DNA of 50,427 bases from assembly GCA_019116885.1 (NCBI GenBank), contig DXAU01000061.1, forward strand, positions 1 to 50,427, read 5' to 3'. The translations under genes and the position numbers were made by a program. The stretch is from Candidatus Mediterraneibacter pullistercoris (lineage in GTDB: Bacteria > Bacillota > Clostridia > Lachnospirales > Lachnospiraceae). A model generated the notes under the pieces. That model was not told the DNA's origin. It saw only the letters and a list, made by a program, of their open reading frames with translations, and did no database searches. How positions within the stretch are numbered: position 1 is the first letter of the stretch; each line of letters begins with the position of its first letter. This document shows, piece by piece, positions 39,432 to 48,698 of the stretch.

Positions 39432-40913
39432 TTATTTTTGTAAACTATTCAATAACTTCTCTTCTCGCTTATGACAGGTAAATATTATAACCTGCTTTTT
39501 CTGTATGCTCAACCATTTTAATACAGATTCCAGTCTTTTGTCATCATAAAATGCAAACACATCGTCCAAGAGGAGCGGAAGGGACTCTTCCAAAAGTACG
39601 TCAGCCGATGCCATCCGCATGGAGAACCATATCTGCTCCAGTGTTCCTCTGCTCAGACGGTAAGCGGGTATCCGGCGTGTTCCGTCCCACACTGTGATCT
39701 GCCTTCCTCTCTCCGTGTCAATCTTTGTATACCGTCCTCCTGTGATGGCAGAAAAAATCTCTGACGCTCTCTCGTCCACCGCCTGCGCCGTGCGGGCTCC
39801 CGTCTCTTCTGCAGCTTTATGCATTCGTTCTTCTGCCAGTTCCAGCGCATGGTATCTTTTTTCCAGTCTGATCGTTCTGTCTGACTTCCCGGTCTCCTCG
39901 TACTGTTCCTTTCTATCTTCACGCAGAATCTCTTTTTCTCTGTATTCCTGCCGGATGCGCTCCAGTTCCCACTCCCGGCGGCGGCATGCCTCTGAAATCT
40001 CCTGCTCCTGCCGCGCGCGTCCGGCGGATCTCTTCTTTATTCCTATGACAAGAATTGCCAGCCCGGCTGCCGCCAGTATTCCGGCCCCTGCGGCAGGAAA
40101 AAGATATCCCCCGTCCCCTGTCTGCCATCCCCGCAGGAAACACCACAGAAGTCCGGATAGCCCTGGTATGAGCGCTGCGGTTCCGCCGGCCAGTAAAGGT
40201 TTACAGAGCGTTCGCTCTCTTTCCGTCAAATAAGATTCCACTCCTTTTATGTCATCCGCTTCTTCGCTCAGCCTCTGCATGTCCCGCTCAAGATAACGAC
40301 ATTCCTGCAGAAGTCTCTCCCGCTCCGCCGAACATGCAGATTCTTCTTCCCTGAGTTCTCTTGCAGTCTCTTTCTTCTTCTCTTTCAAAATTTTCATAGC
40401 GGTGCTCAGGTCAAACTCTCCCCCGCCCGTCTCATAATAGTTTGCGGCATGGTTTTCGAGAGCTTCTGCCAGATCTGTCCCGGGTTCGGACCGAAGCTGC
40501 CCTACAGACACTGTACTGTCAAAAAGTCCTGGCCGGATACCCCCGAGAAGCATCTCCAGATCACCGTCCCCGACAGAGAGTTCCTCCCCGTCATCCTCAC
40601 AGACAAGATACGCCTGTTTCATAGACCGCGCAAAATTTCTTTCCAGCCTGAAGTTCTTATTCCCGCACATAAACCGCATGACTCCAGCGTAATGCGCAGG
40701 ATCTTCCCACGGCTCATATCTGCTGAAGTCATCAGTTGCAGCAGCCCTGCCGCGCCCTCTCTCCAGACCGAAAAGCATGGCCCGTATGAAAGCGTGAAGG
40801 GTCGTTTTGCCAAATTCATTTTCTCCGCTTATAACCTGCACACCGTTTCTCAGATAGAAATGACGTTCTTTAAACTTGCCGAAACTTCTGATATACAGCT
40901 CTGTTATCACCAT
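39432..40913 (-). CDS. SbcC-like AAA ATPase, short YhaN type with internal membrane pair
   Basis: This 493-residue protein has the split ABC/SMC-type ATPase of the SbcC/YhaN family: Walker A GENEFGKTT (30-38) at the start, a signature-like LSRGTLEQIWFSMRMA and Walker B LPLLLDDVFAFYD near the end, and coiled coils between. Two hydrophobic segments (about 232-252 and 264-287) interrupt the coiled coil and look like a membrane hairpin. B. subtilis YhaN is about 960 residues, so the arms here are much shorter. It is adjacent to the YhaO-like nuclease gene, its expected partner in DNA end processing. Confidence 0.85.
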   Translation of the reverse strand: MVITELYIRSFGKFKERHFYLRNGVQVISGENEFGKTTLHAFIRAMLFGLERGRGRAAATDDFSRYEPWEDPAHYAGVMRFMCGNKNFRLERNFARSMKQAYLVCEDDGEELSVGDGDLEMLLGGIRPGLFDSTVSVGQLRSEPGTDLAEALENHAANYYETGGGEFDLSTAMKILKEKKKETARELREEESACSAERERLLQECRYLERDMQRLSEEADDIKGVESYLTERERTLCKPLLAGGTAALIPGLSGLLWCFLRGWQTGDGGYLFPAAGAGILAAAGLAILVIGIKKRSAGRARQEQEISEACRRREWELERIRQEYREKEILREDRKEQYEETGKSDRTIRLEKRYHALELAEERMHKAAEETGARTAQAVDERASEIFSAITGGRYTKIDTERGRQITVWDGTRRIPAYRLSRGTLEQIWFSMRMASADVLLEESLPLLLDDVFAFYDDKRLESVLKWLSIQKKQVIIFTCHKREEKLLNSLQK

Positions 40914-40925
40914 GATCCATTCCCC

Positions 40926-41978
40926 TTACTCCATGCTCTTCATCAAGGCGTCCACGCCTTCGCACAAAGCCTGGTACTCTGTGCTCCCCTCTTCACACCC
41001 GGCAAACTGCTCCATGAATCTGCCAAGCACCGTATCCTCATTCTCGTGATACAGTCTGCGGAGGTCATAAGCCGGACTCGTCTCATCGGATATCTCCAGA
41101 ATATTTGCCTTTCCCGTCATGCGGTTCACATCAAATACAGTATGGGGATCTCTCTTTCCCTTCAGTATGATCCTGTATATATTCTGCTCTCCATATCCGC
41201 TTGTCTTTTCCTCTATCCTTTTCCTGATGCTCCCGGCTGTGTCCCCCGGTTCTGTCCGGATCTCGAGGCGGACATACTCCCGCAGAGCGAATGGTATCCA
41301 CTGCGTCCTCACTCCCGACTCATCGATCTTTCCTCTGACATACCCGTGAGGTCCGGTGTCATTCTTGTCCACAGGTTCCAGAGCGCCGGGATAGATCATA
41401 TAATCCTCCCTGAGTATGCGGGGCTTATGGATATGTCCCAGAGCGATGTAGTCAAACCCCTGCTTCTCCAGGGCACGGGTGTCAAAAGGGATATGCTTCT
41501 CATCTCCGCCATGGGCAAGCAGTATCTCGAAAGGTTCGGCGCCGCACGCCTTAAGTCCGTCGCAGACCGGATCTGAGATTTCCCTTGTGTGGTAACTCAT
41601 TCCGTACACAGCAGTCCGCAGATCCGGGAAATCCACATACTCCAGCTCTGCCCCGAACAGAGGATAAATATTCTCACTCCACCGAAACGTCAGATATGCG
41701 GAATCTTTTCTGATATAATCATGATTCCCCGCGATAAGGACGACTTTCGTATGGGTCAGCTGAGAGAAAAGATAGTCCGCTTCTCTTAGCTCCCTCAAAA
41801 GAGGCTGACGGTGAAAGAGATCTCCTGCGATGAGCAGCAGATCTGTCTTCTCCTCCTCACAGACGCCGAGTACTCTCTCGAGTGTATCCCACAGTTCCTG
41901 CGGACGTTTCCCGCTGTACAGAGGTCCGGCATCGGGCTGCGCTCCCAGATGTACATCTGCGATATGAATGAATCTCAT
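40926..41978 (-). CDS. SbcD/YhaO-like metallophosphoesterase nuclease
   Basis: This 350-residue protein is a calcineurin-type phosphoesterase of the SbcD/Mre11/YhaO family. It has DVHLG (8-12), GDLFHR (52-57), GNHD (84-87), and LAHGG and GHIHKP motifs that bind two metal ions. It begins at 41978 because the fold starts there and AGGAGAAGGG precedes the ATG. It lies 12 bp upstream of the SbcC-like ATPase gene; together they should form a DNA double-strand-end nuclease complex. Confidence 0.92.
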   Translation of the reverse strand: MRFIHIADVHLGAQPDAGPLYSGKRPQELWDTLERVLGVCEEEKTDLLLIAGDLFHRQPLLRELREADYLFSQLTHTKVVLIAGNHDYIRKDSAYLTFRWSENIYPLFGAELEYVDFPDLRTAVYGMSYHTREISDPVCDGLKACGAEPFEILLAHGGDEKHIPFDTRALEKQGFDYIALGHIHKPRILREDYMIYPGALEPVDKNDTGPHGYVRGKIDESGVRTQWIPFALREYVRLEIRTEPGDTAGSIRKRIEEKTSGYGEQNIYRIILKGKRDPHTVFDVNRMTGKANILEISDETSPAYDLRRLYHENEDTVLGRFMEQFAGCEEGSTEYQALCEGVDALMKSME

Positions 41979-42023
41979 AACCCTTCTCCTGTCTTTCTGT
42001 TCTGAATCGGTACCGGAAATGCC

Positions 42024-42053
42024 AAAAGGGCGCACACTGTAAATGTTACGCCC
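42024..42053 (-). terminator. Possible terminator of asnS
   Basis: On the minus strand GGGCG and CGCCC pair around an AT-rich loop and are followed by TTTT. The stem is short, with internal mismatches. Confidence 0.45.
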
Positions 42054-42089
42054 TCTCTGACTTCCAATGCTCTCTCTTTTCTGCGCCCT

Positions 42090-43481
42090 TTATAACTCGC
42101 AGTTGTTCACAGTACGCGGGAACGGGATCACGTCGCGGATGTTCGACATTCCCGTAAGGTACATAACACATCTCTCAAATCCAAGCCCGAATCCTGCGTG
42201 GCGTGTTGATCCGTATTTCCTCAGATCAAGATAGAAGTCATAATCCTCCTCTTCCAGACCGAGTTCTTTCATACGTGCCCGGAGCTTGTCGTAGTCGTCC
42301 TCTCTCTGGCTCCCGCCGATGATCTCGCCGATACCCGGCACAAGGCAGTCCACGGCTGCAACAGTCTTCCCGTCATCGTTCTGTTTCATGTAGAAAGCCT
42401 TAATCTCTTTCGGGTAATCTGTCACAAATACCGGACGCTTGTACACCTGCTCCGTGAGATATCTCTCGTGTTCTGTCTGCAGGTCACATCCCCAGGACAC
42501 TTTATACTCGAAGTTGTCATTGTTCTTCTCGAGAAGGGAAACAGCCTCTGTGTATGTCACGCGGGCGAAATCAGAATCTGCCACGTTCCGGAGCCTGTCG
42601 AGGAGTCCTTTATCCACGAATGAATTGAAGAAATTCATCTCTTCAGGAGCATTTTCCAGGACATAGTTTATCACATATTTCAACATCGCCTCAGCCAGAT
42701 CCATGTTATCCTCAAGATCTGCAAATGCAATCTCCGGCTCGATCATCCAGAACTCTGCCGCATGGCGCGTTGTGTTGGAATTCTCCGCACGAAATGTTGG
42801 TCCGAAGGTGTAAATGCTGCGGAAAGCCTGGGCATACGTCTCTCCATTGAGCTGTCCGCTCACAGTCAGGCTTGTCTCCTTACCAAAGAAATCTTTTGAG
42901 TAATCCACTGTGCCATCTTCGTTCTTCGGCACGTTTTCCATATCCAGGGTTGTCACCCGGAACATCTCTCCCGCGCCTTCACAGTCACTGCCAGTAATAA
43001 GCGGCGTGTGCACATACACAAACCCTCTCTCCTGGAAAAACTTATGGATCGCATAAGCCGCCAGGGAGCGCACGCGGAACACTGCCTGGAATGTGTTCGT
43101 TCTCGGCCTCAGATGGGAGATCGTCCTTAAATACTCAAAACTGTGGCGCTTCTTCTGCAGGGGATAATCCGGCGCAGAAGCGCCTTCTATCTGCACCTCA
43201 TCCGCCTGGATCTCAAAAGGCTGTTTTGCCTGAGGCGTCGCAACGAGTGTACCGGTAACGATGACCGCCGCCCCCACATTCAGTTTCGAGATTTCCGCAA
43301 AATTGTCCATCTTGTCGTGGTACACTATCTGGAGCGGTTCAAAATAAGAGCCGTCGTTCACCACGATAAACCCGAAAGTCTTAGAGTCGCGCAGGCTCCG
43401 GACCCAGCCTCCAACCGTAACTTTACTGTCCAGATAGCTTTCTCTGTTCTTAAATAATTCCCGGATCGTTATAAGTTCCAT
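42090..43481 (-). CDS. asnS: Asparaginyl-tRNA synthetase
   Basis: This 463-residue class IIb synthetase charges tRNA-Asn. It has the N-terminal OB-fold anticodon-binding domain (about 15-105) and the catalytic domain with motif 2 ([21 protein letters not shown]) and motif 3 ([28 protein letters not shown]). It has its own sigma-A promoter; the leader is only about 30 nt, so there is no T-box. An AAGGAG site precedes the ATG. Confidence 0.97.
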   Translation of the reverse strand: MELITIRELFKNRESYLDSKVTVGGWVRSLRDSKTFGFIVVNDGSYFEPLQIVYHDKMDNFAEISKLNVGAAVIVTGTLVATPQAKQPFEIQADEVQIEGASAPDYPLQKKRHSFEYLRTISHLRPRTNTFQAVFRVRSLAAYAIHKFFQERGFVYVHTPLITGSDCEGAGEMFRVTTLDMENVPKNEDGTVDYSKDFFGKETSLTVSGQLNGETYAQAFRSIYTFGPTFRAENSNTTRHAAEFWMIEPEIAFADLEDNMDLAEAMLKYVINYVLENAPEEMNFFNSFVDKGLLDRLRNVADSDFARVTYTEAVSLLEKNNDNFEYKVSWGCDLQTEHERYLTEQVYKRPVFVTDYPKEIKAFYMKQNDDGKTVAAVDCLVPGIGEIIGGSQREDDYDKLRARMKELGLEEEDYDFYLDLRKYGSTRHAGFGLGFERCVMYLTGMSNIRDVIPFPRTVNNCEL

Positions 43482-43514
43482 TTCATAAACTCCTTATCGC
43501 AATATTCACGTACT

Positions 43515-43543
43515 AGTATAACACTGTAAAACGGCGTCGTAAA
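43515..43543 (-). promoter_or_regulatory. Sigma-A promoter of asnS
   Basis: On the minus strand TTTACG (43538-43543) and TATACT (43515-43520) are separated by 17 bp. Confidence 0.7.
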
Positions 43544-43561
43544 CAAAAGAAATGATGTCAC

Positions 43562-43607
43562 AAAAAAATTCGGAAAGTTCCTGTGCATCTACAGGTCTTC
43601 CCGAATT
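43562..43607 (-). terminator. Rho-independent terminator of the PepSY genes
   Basis: On the minus strand AATTCGGGAA pairs with TTCCGAATT with one bulge, extended by CCTGT/ACAGG near the loop, and is followed by seven T. It ends the transcript that carries the two PepSY-type genes. Confidence 0.85.
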
Positions 43608-43656
43608 TTCCGCCGGCACAAACAGGGCCTTTTTGTGTCCGGACCATCTATATTTA

Positions 43657-43968
43657 TCAGTACCGCCATCCGTCTCCCGTGCCTGATTCGATTCCTTCTA
43701 TCGCACCGAATCCGTTGATCTCGACTTCATACCAGCTGTCTCCGTTTACAATCGTGTACTGGTACTCATTCCACAGGCCTTCACTGCTGACTTCCTGATT
43801 AACAATCTCTCCTCCATTCGTCTGCTGGAGTGCAATGTTCTGTGCCTCTGTCCCGTTGATCCTGAGCGTTAATATCAGAATCAATACAATAATCACAATC
43901 AGCACAACTGCTCCTGCTATAATCCCAATAAGTCCTTTTTTTCCAAGTTTCTTTAACATCTTTACCAT
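43657..43968 (-). CDS. Small membrane-anchored PepSY-like protein
   Basis: This 103-residue protein has a basic N terminus, one long membrane helix (about 10-32) and a short extracytoplasmic domain. That domain contains EAQNIAL near 38, the same helix motif as in the neighbouring PepSY lipoprotein (QAQNIAL), followed by a beta-strand segment with WYEVEINGFG. PepSY domains are thought to inhibit or sense envelope proteases or ligands. The start at 43968 is chosen because its ATG overlaps the stop of the upstream gene and AGAGGAG precedes it; the genes are translationally coupled. Confidence 0.75.
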   Translation of the reverse strand: MVKMLKKLGKKGLIGIIAGAVVLIVIIVLILILTLRINGTEAQNIALQQTNGGEIVNQEVSSEGLWNEYQYTIVNGDSWYEVEINGFGAIEGIESGTGDGWRY

Positions 43969-44597
43969 CTCTCCTCTTCCCATTTCAGGACATTTCCTGT
44001 ATTTGCATCGATCTCAAATTCATACTCCATCCGATTATACAGGATATCCCCCTCATATATATACCATCCGTCATCAAAGTCCAATTTAATGGATATGTTC
44101 TGTGAAGTCGCTCCCGGCACTCTCTCCAGAGCAATGTTCTGGGCCTGTTCCAGGCTTATCGCCACATCTGCTGCAGTTCTGTTTCCCGAAAATCCGCTGC
44201 CTGACTGATTTCCTGCAGAGTTGGAAGCTGTATTGTTGTTCCCGGATGTCTGTCCGAAATTGCCTGCTGTCGTCCCGTTATCTGCTGCAGTGCCGCTGTT
44301 TGTTGTGGTCCCACTGTCTGCCGCCGCGCCGCTGTCTGCTGTGGTTCCTCCACTCGCCGTATTATCAGTTGTTCCAGTACTGTCTGTCGAATCAGCGGAA
44401 TTCTGCTGACTGTTTTTAATTGTGTCAATCTCCTGCTGCAGAGCATCAATCTCTGCCTGAAGTTCCTGTTCTCTGTCAGCGCTGCTGTTTCCTGATGACT
44501 GAGCCGGAACCTGGCCCGCTCCGCCAACGCCGCAGCCGGTAAGCATTACAAATATCAATGCAGCCCCTGCAAGGATTGTCAGATATTTTTTCTTCAT
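43962..44597 (-). CDS. PepSY-domain lipoprotein
   Basis: This 211-residue protein has a lipoprotein signal peptide with lipobox LTGC (Cys22), a short coiled coil (about 40-65, rich in Glu and Gln), a low-complexity Ser/Thr/Gly/Asn/Ala linker (about 66-140, with repeats of TTADSG type) and a C-terminal PepSY domain (about 145-211) with QAQNIAL and the WYIYEGDILYN...YEFEIDANTG core. It is anchored to the outside of the membrane. Its upstream region carries a direct repeat like one before the dlt-like operon. Function is not established. Confidence 0.83.
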   Translation of the reverse strand: MKKKYLTILAGAALIFVMLTGCGVGGAGQVPAQSSGNSSADREQELQAEIDALQQEIDTIKNSQQNSADSTDSTGTTDNTASGGTTADSGAAADSGTTTNSGTAADNGTTAGNFGQTSGNNNTASNSAGNQSGSGFSGNRTAADVAISLEQAQNIALERVPGATSQNISIKLDFDDGWYIYEGDILYNRMEYEFEIDANTGNVLKWEEERW

Positions 44598-44628
44598 CTT
44601 CTGTTCCTCCTCTCTTGATTGTAAGTGT

Positions 44629-44662
44629 ATTCTATATGAGAAAGATTAAAGGAACATTAAAG
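44629..44662 (-). promoter_or_regulatory. Promoter with response-regulator-type direct repeat, PepSY genes
   Basis: On the minus strand two copies of CTTTAAT (62-56 and 51-45 of the 44600s) lie 11 bp apart, one helical turn, just upstream of a TAGAAT/TATAGA -10-like box at about 44629-44636. Direct repeats with 11-bp period are the usual site form for OmpR/PhoB-type response regulators. A similar site is at 50323-50339. Confidence 0.5.
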
Positions 44663-44665
44663 TTT

Positions 44666-45625
44666 TTAATTTTTTATTCTTTTTTTCAACTCTGCCAGAT
44701 ATTTCTCAGCCAGACGATCCCAGTCCTGATATACGGAATCGCCTCTGTGATCCGTCATATCGTACTTTTCATCGATATATTTCCCGAGATAAGCAGTCAC
44801 TTTCTGTGCTCCGAACAGGTTCAGATGGTCGCCTCTGTCGTAGCTGTCTTTCTTCCAGTCTATCCCCAGCTCCTTTGCTTTCAGATTGAGATCGATATAG
44901 TGAAGCCCTTTTGTGCCTGCATATTCCTCGATAGCATTATGTTTCTTATAATTATAGTTCTTCGGAGAAGGAGCGCTGTACAGTACCAACTCCGCCCCGT
45001 TCTTTTTACAGAGATCCATAATCTTTTCCATATACATATGTACAGTTCTGGGAATCTCCGCCTTATCAGTCGTTTCCTTCATGTAGTTCTTTTCTTTGTC
45101 GCTGTCACACCCTTTGACCCCGTCACGAATGGTAAATCCTTTATAGTCGTCGTTAGGCACCCGGCCGTCCAGAAGCATCTTCCACAAATTATGATAGCGG
45201 AACACCGGCATGTGGTACCTTAAAAATTCTGTCAGGCTCGTCTGAATATTTCCGAAGAATCCAGGATTGCGGAACATCAGGTTCGTCTCCATTAGGACCA
45301 CTTTCGGCGACTGTTTCTCCAGCGCATGCCTGAGCATATAATACGTCTCCTGGACTTTCTGCCCCGGCTGGCCGCACACATAGGATGAGTATCCCCTGTC
45401 TGCCCATATCCCGAGCGGAGAGACGGAAGTATAGCTCTCACTGTCTCCCAGCACGATCATATCCACCGAGCCTTCCGGCTCCGCGGCGATCCCCGTGTAA
45501 GTACGGCTGCGCCCTTTCACATACTTTGACATGCTCTGTGCCCGGCTGCTGATCCACGCAGACCCGATCCCGAGCAGGAGCGCAAGTACCACAAAAAATA
45601 TAATACAGCGTCTGATATTCTTCAT
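44666..45625 (-). CDS. Membrane-anchored SGNH-fold protein (DltD/AlgX-like role)
   Basis: This 320-residue protein has one N-terminal membrane helix (about 7-26) and an extracytoplasmic SGNH-type domain with the serine block GDSES (60-64) and the C-terminal acid-histidine pair in DRGDHLN (264-270). It is not a recognisable DltD, but DltD and AlgJ/AlgX are also membrane-bound SGNH-type partners of MBOAT proteins, and here it follows the MBOAT gene by 10 bp. It probably takes part in transfer or removal of the acyl group outside the cell. Start at 45625 is set by AAGGAG 6 bp upstream. It is the last gene of the five-gene operon. Confidence 0.85.
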   Translation of the reverse strand: MKNIRRCIIFFVVLALLLGIGSAWISSRAQSMSKYVKGRSRTYTGIAAEPEGSVDMIVLGDSESYTSVSPLGIWADRGYSSYVCGQPGQKVQETYYMLRHALEKQSPKVVLMETNLMFRNPGFFGNIQTSLTEFLRYHMPVFRYHNLWKMLLDGRVPNDDYKGFTIRDGVKGCDSDKEKNYMKETTDKAEIPRTVHMYMEKIMDLCKKNGAELVLYSAPSPKNYNYKKHNAIEEYAGTKGLHYIDLNLKAKELGIDWKKDSYDRGDHLNLFGAQKVTAYLGKYIDEKYDMTDHRGDSVYQDWDRLAEKYLAELKKRIKN

Positions 45626-45635
45626 CTTCATCTCC

Positions 45636-47225
45636 TTAGAATCCCGCATAGATCATATCCACCGCCTGATATCCGTCTCCATAAGCAGCAAAGATTATTA
45701 CCGCCAGAATGAGTCCATAATACACACACCATCTGGCCGCAACAGGCCTCTCGGCAAATTTCTGCGGGATGTTTTTATTATTTTCCATAATGTGTCCTAC
45801 AATTGCGGCAACAACACATCCTGCCGCTGCCACCGCCAGGTCGCTCCTTGCAAGCCCGAGTTCAAGAAGACTCCCGTCCCACAGACGGCTGAGTCCGAAG
45901 TCCCGGAACATGCTGCGGAACATATGAACCCCGGCCTTTAACCCATCTGCCCGGAAGAAAAGCTCTCCTGTAAAGATAATGACCCATGTCTTAGCAGTCT
46001 GCACAATCCGCCAGCCTGTGGACTCCTCATGTATATGGCATGCGGAAAGTATTTTGTCCCGAAGAGGTTTTACCGCCTCACCAGCCAGAATAAGGACAAA
46101 ATAATACATTCCATAGAATATATAGCTCCATCTTGCGCCGTGCCACAGTCCGTTGCACAGCCATACCGGAAAAAGCGCAGCCGCTGCCACGCCCAGTTGT
46201 GTGGCATATTTTCCCAGATGCTTCCTTCCAAACTGATTCCAGCGCTTCACAATCCCAGACATAGATACCGGATAAAAAATATACGTCTTAAACCATGTTC
46301 CCAGTGTGATATGCCAACGCCGCCAGAATTCTGCCGCGCTCCGCGCGCAGAAGGGCTGTCTGAAGTTCTCCGGCAGACAAACTCCAAAGAGCTTTCCGCT
46401 TCCTATGATGATATCCATACAGCCTGAAAACTCCATATAGAGCTGTATCGTATATGCTACGGCTCCCACTGCGATGAGCACACCGCTGTATTGCGTATAG
46501 TTGTCAAATATGGCCGCTACAGGGACTGCCAGACGGTCCGCAACAATTTTTTTCTTGAACAGCCCCCAGAATATTCTCACATATCCATCCGTCAGATTCT
46601 GATATTTCAGCGGTTCTCCCTGAAAGAGCGTCTTGGCGGTATCTGAGTACCGGCAAATCGGACCTTCCATGATCTGGGGAAAGAATCCGAGGAAAAGAGC
46701 CATCCTTCCAGGTTTCCCCTCCGGCGCTATCTTGCCCCAGTACACATCTGCCATGTACCCGATTGCCTGGAGGGTGTAAAATGAGATGCCGACAGGCATG
46801 ACAAGTTTCTTCTCCTCGAGCGTCAGGGGCAGGGAGATCCAGTCCGGAATCAGATCCATGCTGCGCACAAAAAAATTGTAATACTTAAGATATGCGAGTA
46901 CTGCCAAAAGCAGGATCACCCCCAGCGCCAACGCTTTTTTTCTCCGGCGCTGGTATTTCAGTTTTATCTCTCTCTTCCCGGATCTGTCGGCTTCCGCCAT
47001 CTCTGTTGTTTCTTCCGTCCGGAGCCATGCCAGGGCAATGCCTGTATAGTACGTCAGAAGTGTGGCTCCGATCAAATAGACCAGCAGCGCCCTGCTCAGC
47101 AGGAAGAAGAACGCCCAGCTGAATATGAGCAGAACTTTCCAGCGGTGACGCCGGGGTGTAAACTGATATGCGGCGAGGCACACGGGCAGAAATACAAATA
47201 TATAAAGTATCGCATCATATGACAT
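45636..47225 (-). CDS. MBOAT acyltransferase (AlgI/DltB family)
   Basis: This 529-residue membrane protein has about 11-12 hydrophobic segments and the MBOAT signatures: GISFYTLQAIGY near 146, FRQPFCARSAAEFWRRWHITL (288-308) and the catalytic histidine His362 in NGLWHGA. Its length and motifs are closer to AlgI/PatA types than to DltB (about 400 residues). MBOAT proteins of these types move an acyl group across the membrane to a surface polymer; in the dlt pathway the donor is the carrier-protein thioester. Here the carrier gene lies 3 bp upstream, so this MBOAT most likely takes the aminoacyl group from it. Confidence 0.92.
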   Translation of the reverse strand: MSYDAILYIFVFLPVCLAAYQFTPRRHRWKVLLIFSWAFFFLLSRALLVYLIGATLLTYYTGIALAWLRTEETTEMAEADRSGKREIKLKYQRRRKKALALGVILLLAVLAYLKYYNFFVRSMDLIPDWISLPLTLEEKKLVMPVGISFYTLQAIGYMADVYWGKIAPEGKPGRMALFLGFFPQIMEGPICRYSDTAKTLFQGEPLKYQNLTDGYVRIFWGLFKKKIVADRLAVPVAAIFDNYTQYSGVLIAVGAVAYTIQLYMEFSGCMDIIIGSGKLFGVCLPENFRQPFCARSAAEFWRRWHITLGTWFKTYIFYPVSMSGIVKRWNQFGRKHLGKYATQLGVAAAALFPVWLCNGLWHGARWSYIFYGMYYFVLILAGEAVKPLRDKILSACHIHEESTGWRIVQTAKTWVIIFTGELFFRADGLKAGVHMFRSMFRDFGLSRLWDGSLLELGLARSDLAVAAAGCVVAAIVGHIMENNKNIPQKFAERPVAARWCVYYGLILAVIIFAAYGDGYQAVDMIYAGF

Positions 47226-47228
47226 GGA

Positions 47229-47456
47229 TTAATTCTCCTGTAGTCTCTTTATCATTTCCCATATTGCTTCGGCAGAGTTAAAATTTACCGGAGTCATCTC
47301 TGCCGCCTCTATCGTGACATCAAAAGCGTCTTCAAGCTCAGCGACCAGAGTAATCACTCCAAAAGAGTCAAGCAGTCTGTCGTCAATAAGTGCCTTTTCA
47401 TTTGCATAATCGATACCGTCGTCAATCTCTCTTAATATTTCCAATATCTTATCCAT
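47229..47456 (-). CDS. Acyl/aminoacyl carrier protein (DltC-like)
   Basis: This 75-residue carrier protein is a four-helix bundle type with the phosphopantetheine attachment serine Ser31 in LLDSFG, as in DltC. It is acidic and follows an AGGAGG site. It lies between the PLP decarboxylase and MBOAT genes, consistent with holding the activated amino acid as a thioester for the adenylating enzyme and the MBOAT. Confidence 0.93.
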   Translation of the reverse strand: MDKILEILREIDDGIDYANEKALIDDRLLDSFGVITLVAELEDAFDVTIEAAEMTPVNFNSAEAIWEMIKRLQEN

Positions 47457-47486
47457 GTTTCTTTCCTCCTGTAATTCATTTTTAAT

Positions 47487-48674
47487 TCAGGCGTTTTCCA
47501 CCATATTCATAGGGTAAGTCTCTTTTCTTGCCCGAAGCAGTTCCCATCCGCTTTCTTTACTGTAAGATACTACTTTGGGGAGCGCATGGCTTAAAAACAG
47601 TGCCATCCCTTCCATAGCCGAATATGCTCCGGCTCTCTCGAACACAAGCGTCCTTCCTGTTCTTACTCCAGAGAGGGATACATTCCTGCACAAAATATCA
47701 TTTACACTGCACAGCGAACCGCACACTGTCCATTTATCCTCTCTATCTTCCGGACGCTCCGGAAGCATGCACAGATAAGGTTCGTACATCCCTCTAATCT
47801 GTCCGTCATAGTTCATTTGATGATTTCCGCCATCCACGATACAGTAGTTCGTGCCGCCGTTCGTTTTGACATCGCAGATCCCCGTAAGATAATAGCCGCA
47901 CGTTGCCGCAAAAGCCCGTCCCATCTCGATTGTTATCTCACCGCCCCAGCGCATCCCATCCAACAGATCCGCCAGACGCTCAAAGCCGCTGTCATCATAC
48001 GTCTCCGGTGTCCTGCCCCTGAAGTAGGGAACCGCAATGCCCGGTCCATATTCCAGACATCTGACATCGCATCCTGTTTTGTCCTTGAGTCTGAGTAGGA
48101 AATCATCTATATAATCGATCTCCTTTTTCAGCTGCTCCAGCGACCGTTTCTGTGTGCCGGTAAAATAGTGAAGACCTTCAATCTGCAGATACGGGCTCAT
48201 ATAAATAAGTCCGATAATATTGTAAAATGTGTCTTCATCCATCCCGAACTGATCGCCGCCGCTGAGCCGCAGATAGAGTCGAAGGCTGGTCTCATGGGCG
48301 TCGCTCCACTCTGCCAGATAATGGAACTGCCTGACAGACTCTACGGTGCAGGCACATCTCCCACCGTAGAAATCAAGGATCTCGTTGATATCATCCCTTT
48401 TCTTGACAACACCGGAGATAAGCAGTTTCTCTGGTGGAATTTTAAGTTCTCTGCATATCCTGAATTCACCCATGGAACACACTTCGATGCGGTCCGCCAG
48501 TCCTGCCATCTGTTCTGTGAGAAACGGGTTTGCTTTCATCGCATAGCACAGCTTTGCGCTCCTCCCCAGTTTTTCCCTGATCCTTTCTGTTTCTTCTTTT
48601 AAAATGTCTTTATCAAAGATATAGAGCGGCGTCCCATAACGCGCGATTCCATACTCCAACTGTTCTTTCTTCAT
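47487..48674 (-). CDS. Fold-III PLP-dependent decarboxylase inside dlt-like operon
   Basis: This 395-residue protein belongs to the alanine-racemase-fold decarboxylases (LysA, ornithine and carboxynorspermidine decarboxylase, BtrK). The PLP lysine is Lys47 in YAMKANP; the C-terminal active site has CGSLCSVND (318-326, Cys322) and GAYSAMEG (349-356). It departs from diaminopimelate decarboxylase: HIGSQ is replaced by FTGTQ (171-175) and the glycine loop by EYGPG (208-212). BtrK of butirosin synthesis, in the same fold, decarboxylates a glutamyl group on a carrier protein. Here the gene lies between an adenylating enzyme and a carrier protein, so action on the free or carrier-bound amino acid is inferred. 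A racemase role is the alternative. Confidence 0.85.
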   Translation of the reverse strand: MKKEQLEYGIARYGTPLYIFDKDILKEETERIREKLGRSAKLCYAMKANPFLTEQMAGLADRIEVCSMGEFRICRELKIPPEKLLISGVVKKRDDINEILDFYGGRCACTVESVRQFHYLAEWSDAHETSLRLYLRLSGGDQFGMDEDTFYNIIGLIYMSPYLQIEGLHYFTGTQKRSLEQLKKEIDYIDDFLLRLKDKTGCDVRCLEYGPGIAVPYFRGRTPETYDDSGFERLADLLDGMRWGGEITIEMGRAFAATCGYYLTGICDVKTNGGTNYCIVDGGNHQMNYDGQIRGMYEPYLCMLPERPEDREDKWTVCGSLCSVNDILCRNVSLSGVRTGRTLVFERAGAYSAMEGMALFLSHALPKVVSYSKESGWELLRARKETYPMNMVENA

Positions 48675-48698
48675 ACTGAAATTTTTCCTTTCTCTGTA

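Noticed and set aside
38064-39443. 459-residue plus-strand frame opposite cca
   Set aside because: It mirrors the whole cca gene, has shadow-frame composition and lacks any domain.
43482-43514. T-box riboswitch upstream of asnS
   Set aside because: The promoter is too close to the gene to leave room for a T-box leader, and no terminator precedes the start codon.
44200-44420. Tandem repeat array in the PepSY lipoprotein gene
   Set aside because: The repeats are degenerate codons for a Ser/Thr/Gly/Ala linker, without a constant unit length, so this is protein low complexity, not a DNA repeat array.
47487-48674. Annotating the PLP enzyme as housekeeping LysA
   Set aside because: Key family motifs (HIGSQ and the glycine loop) are changed and the gene is embedded in an activation/carrier operon, not with lysine genes. 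It is not fully excluded.
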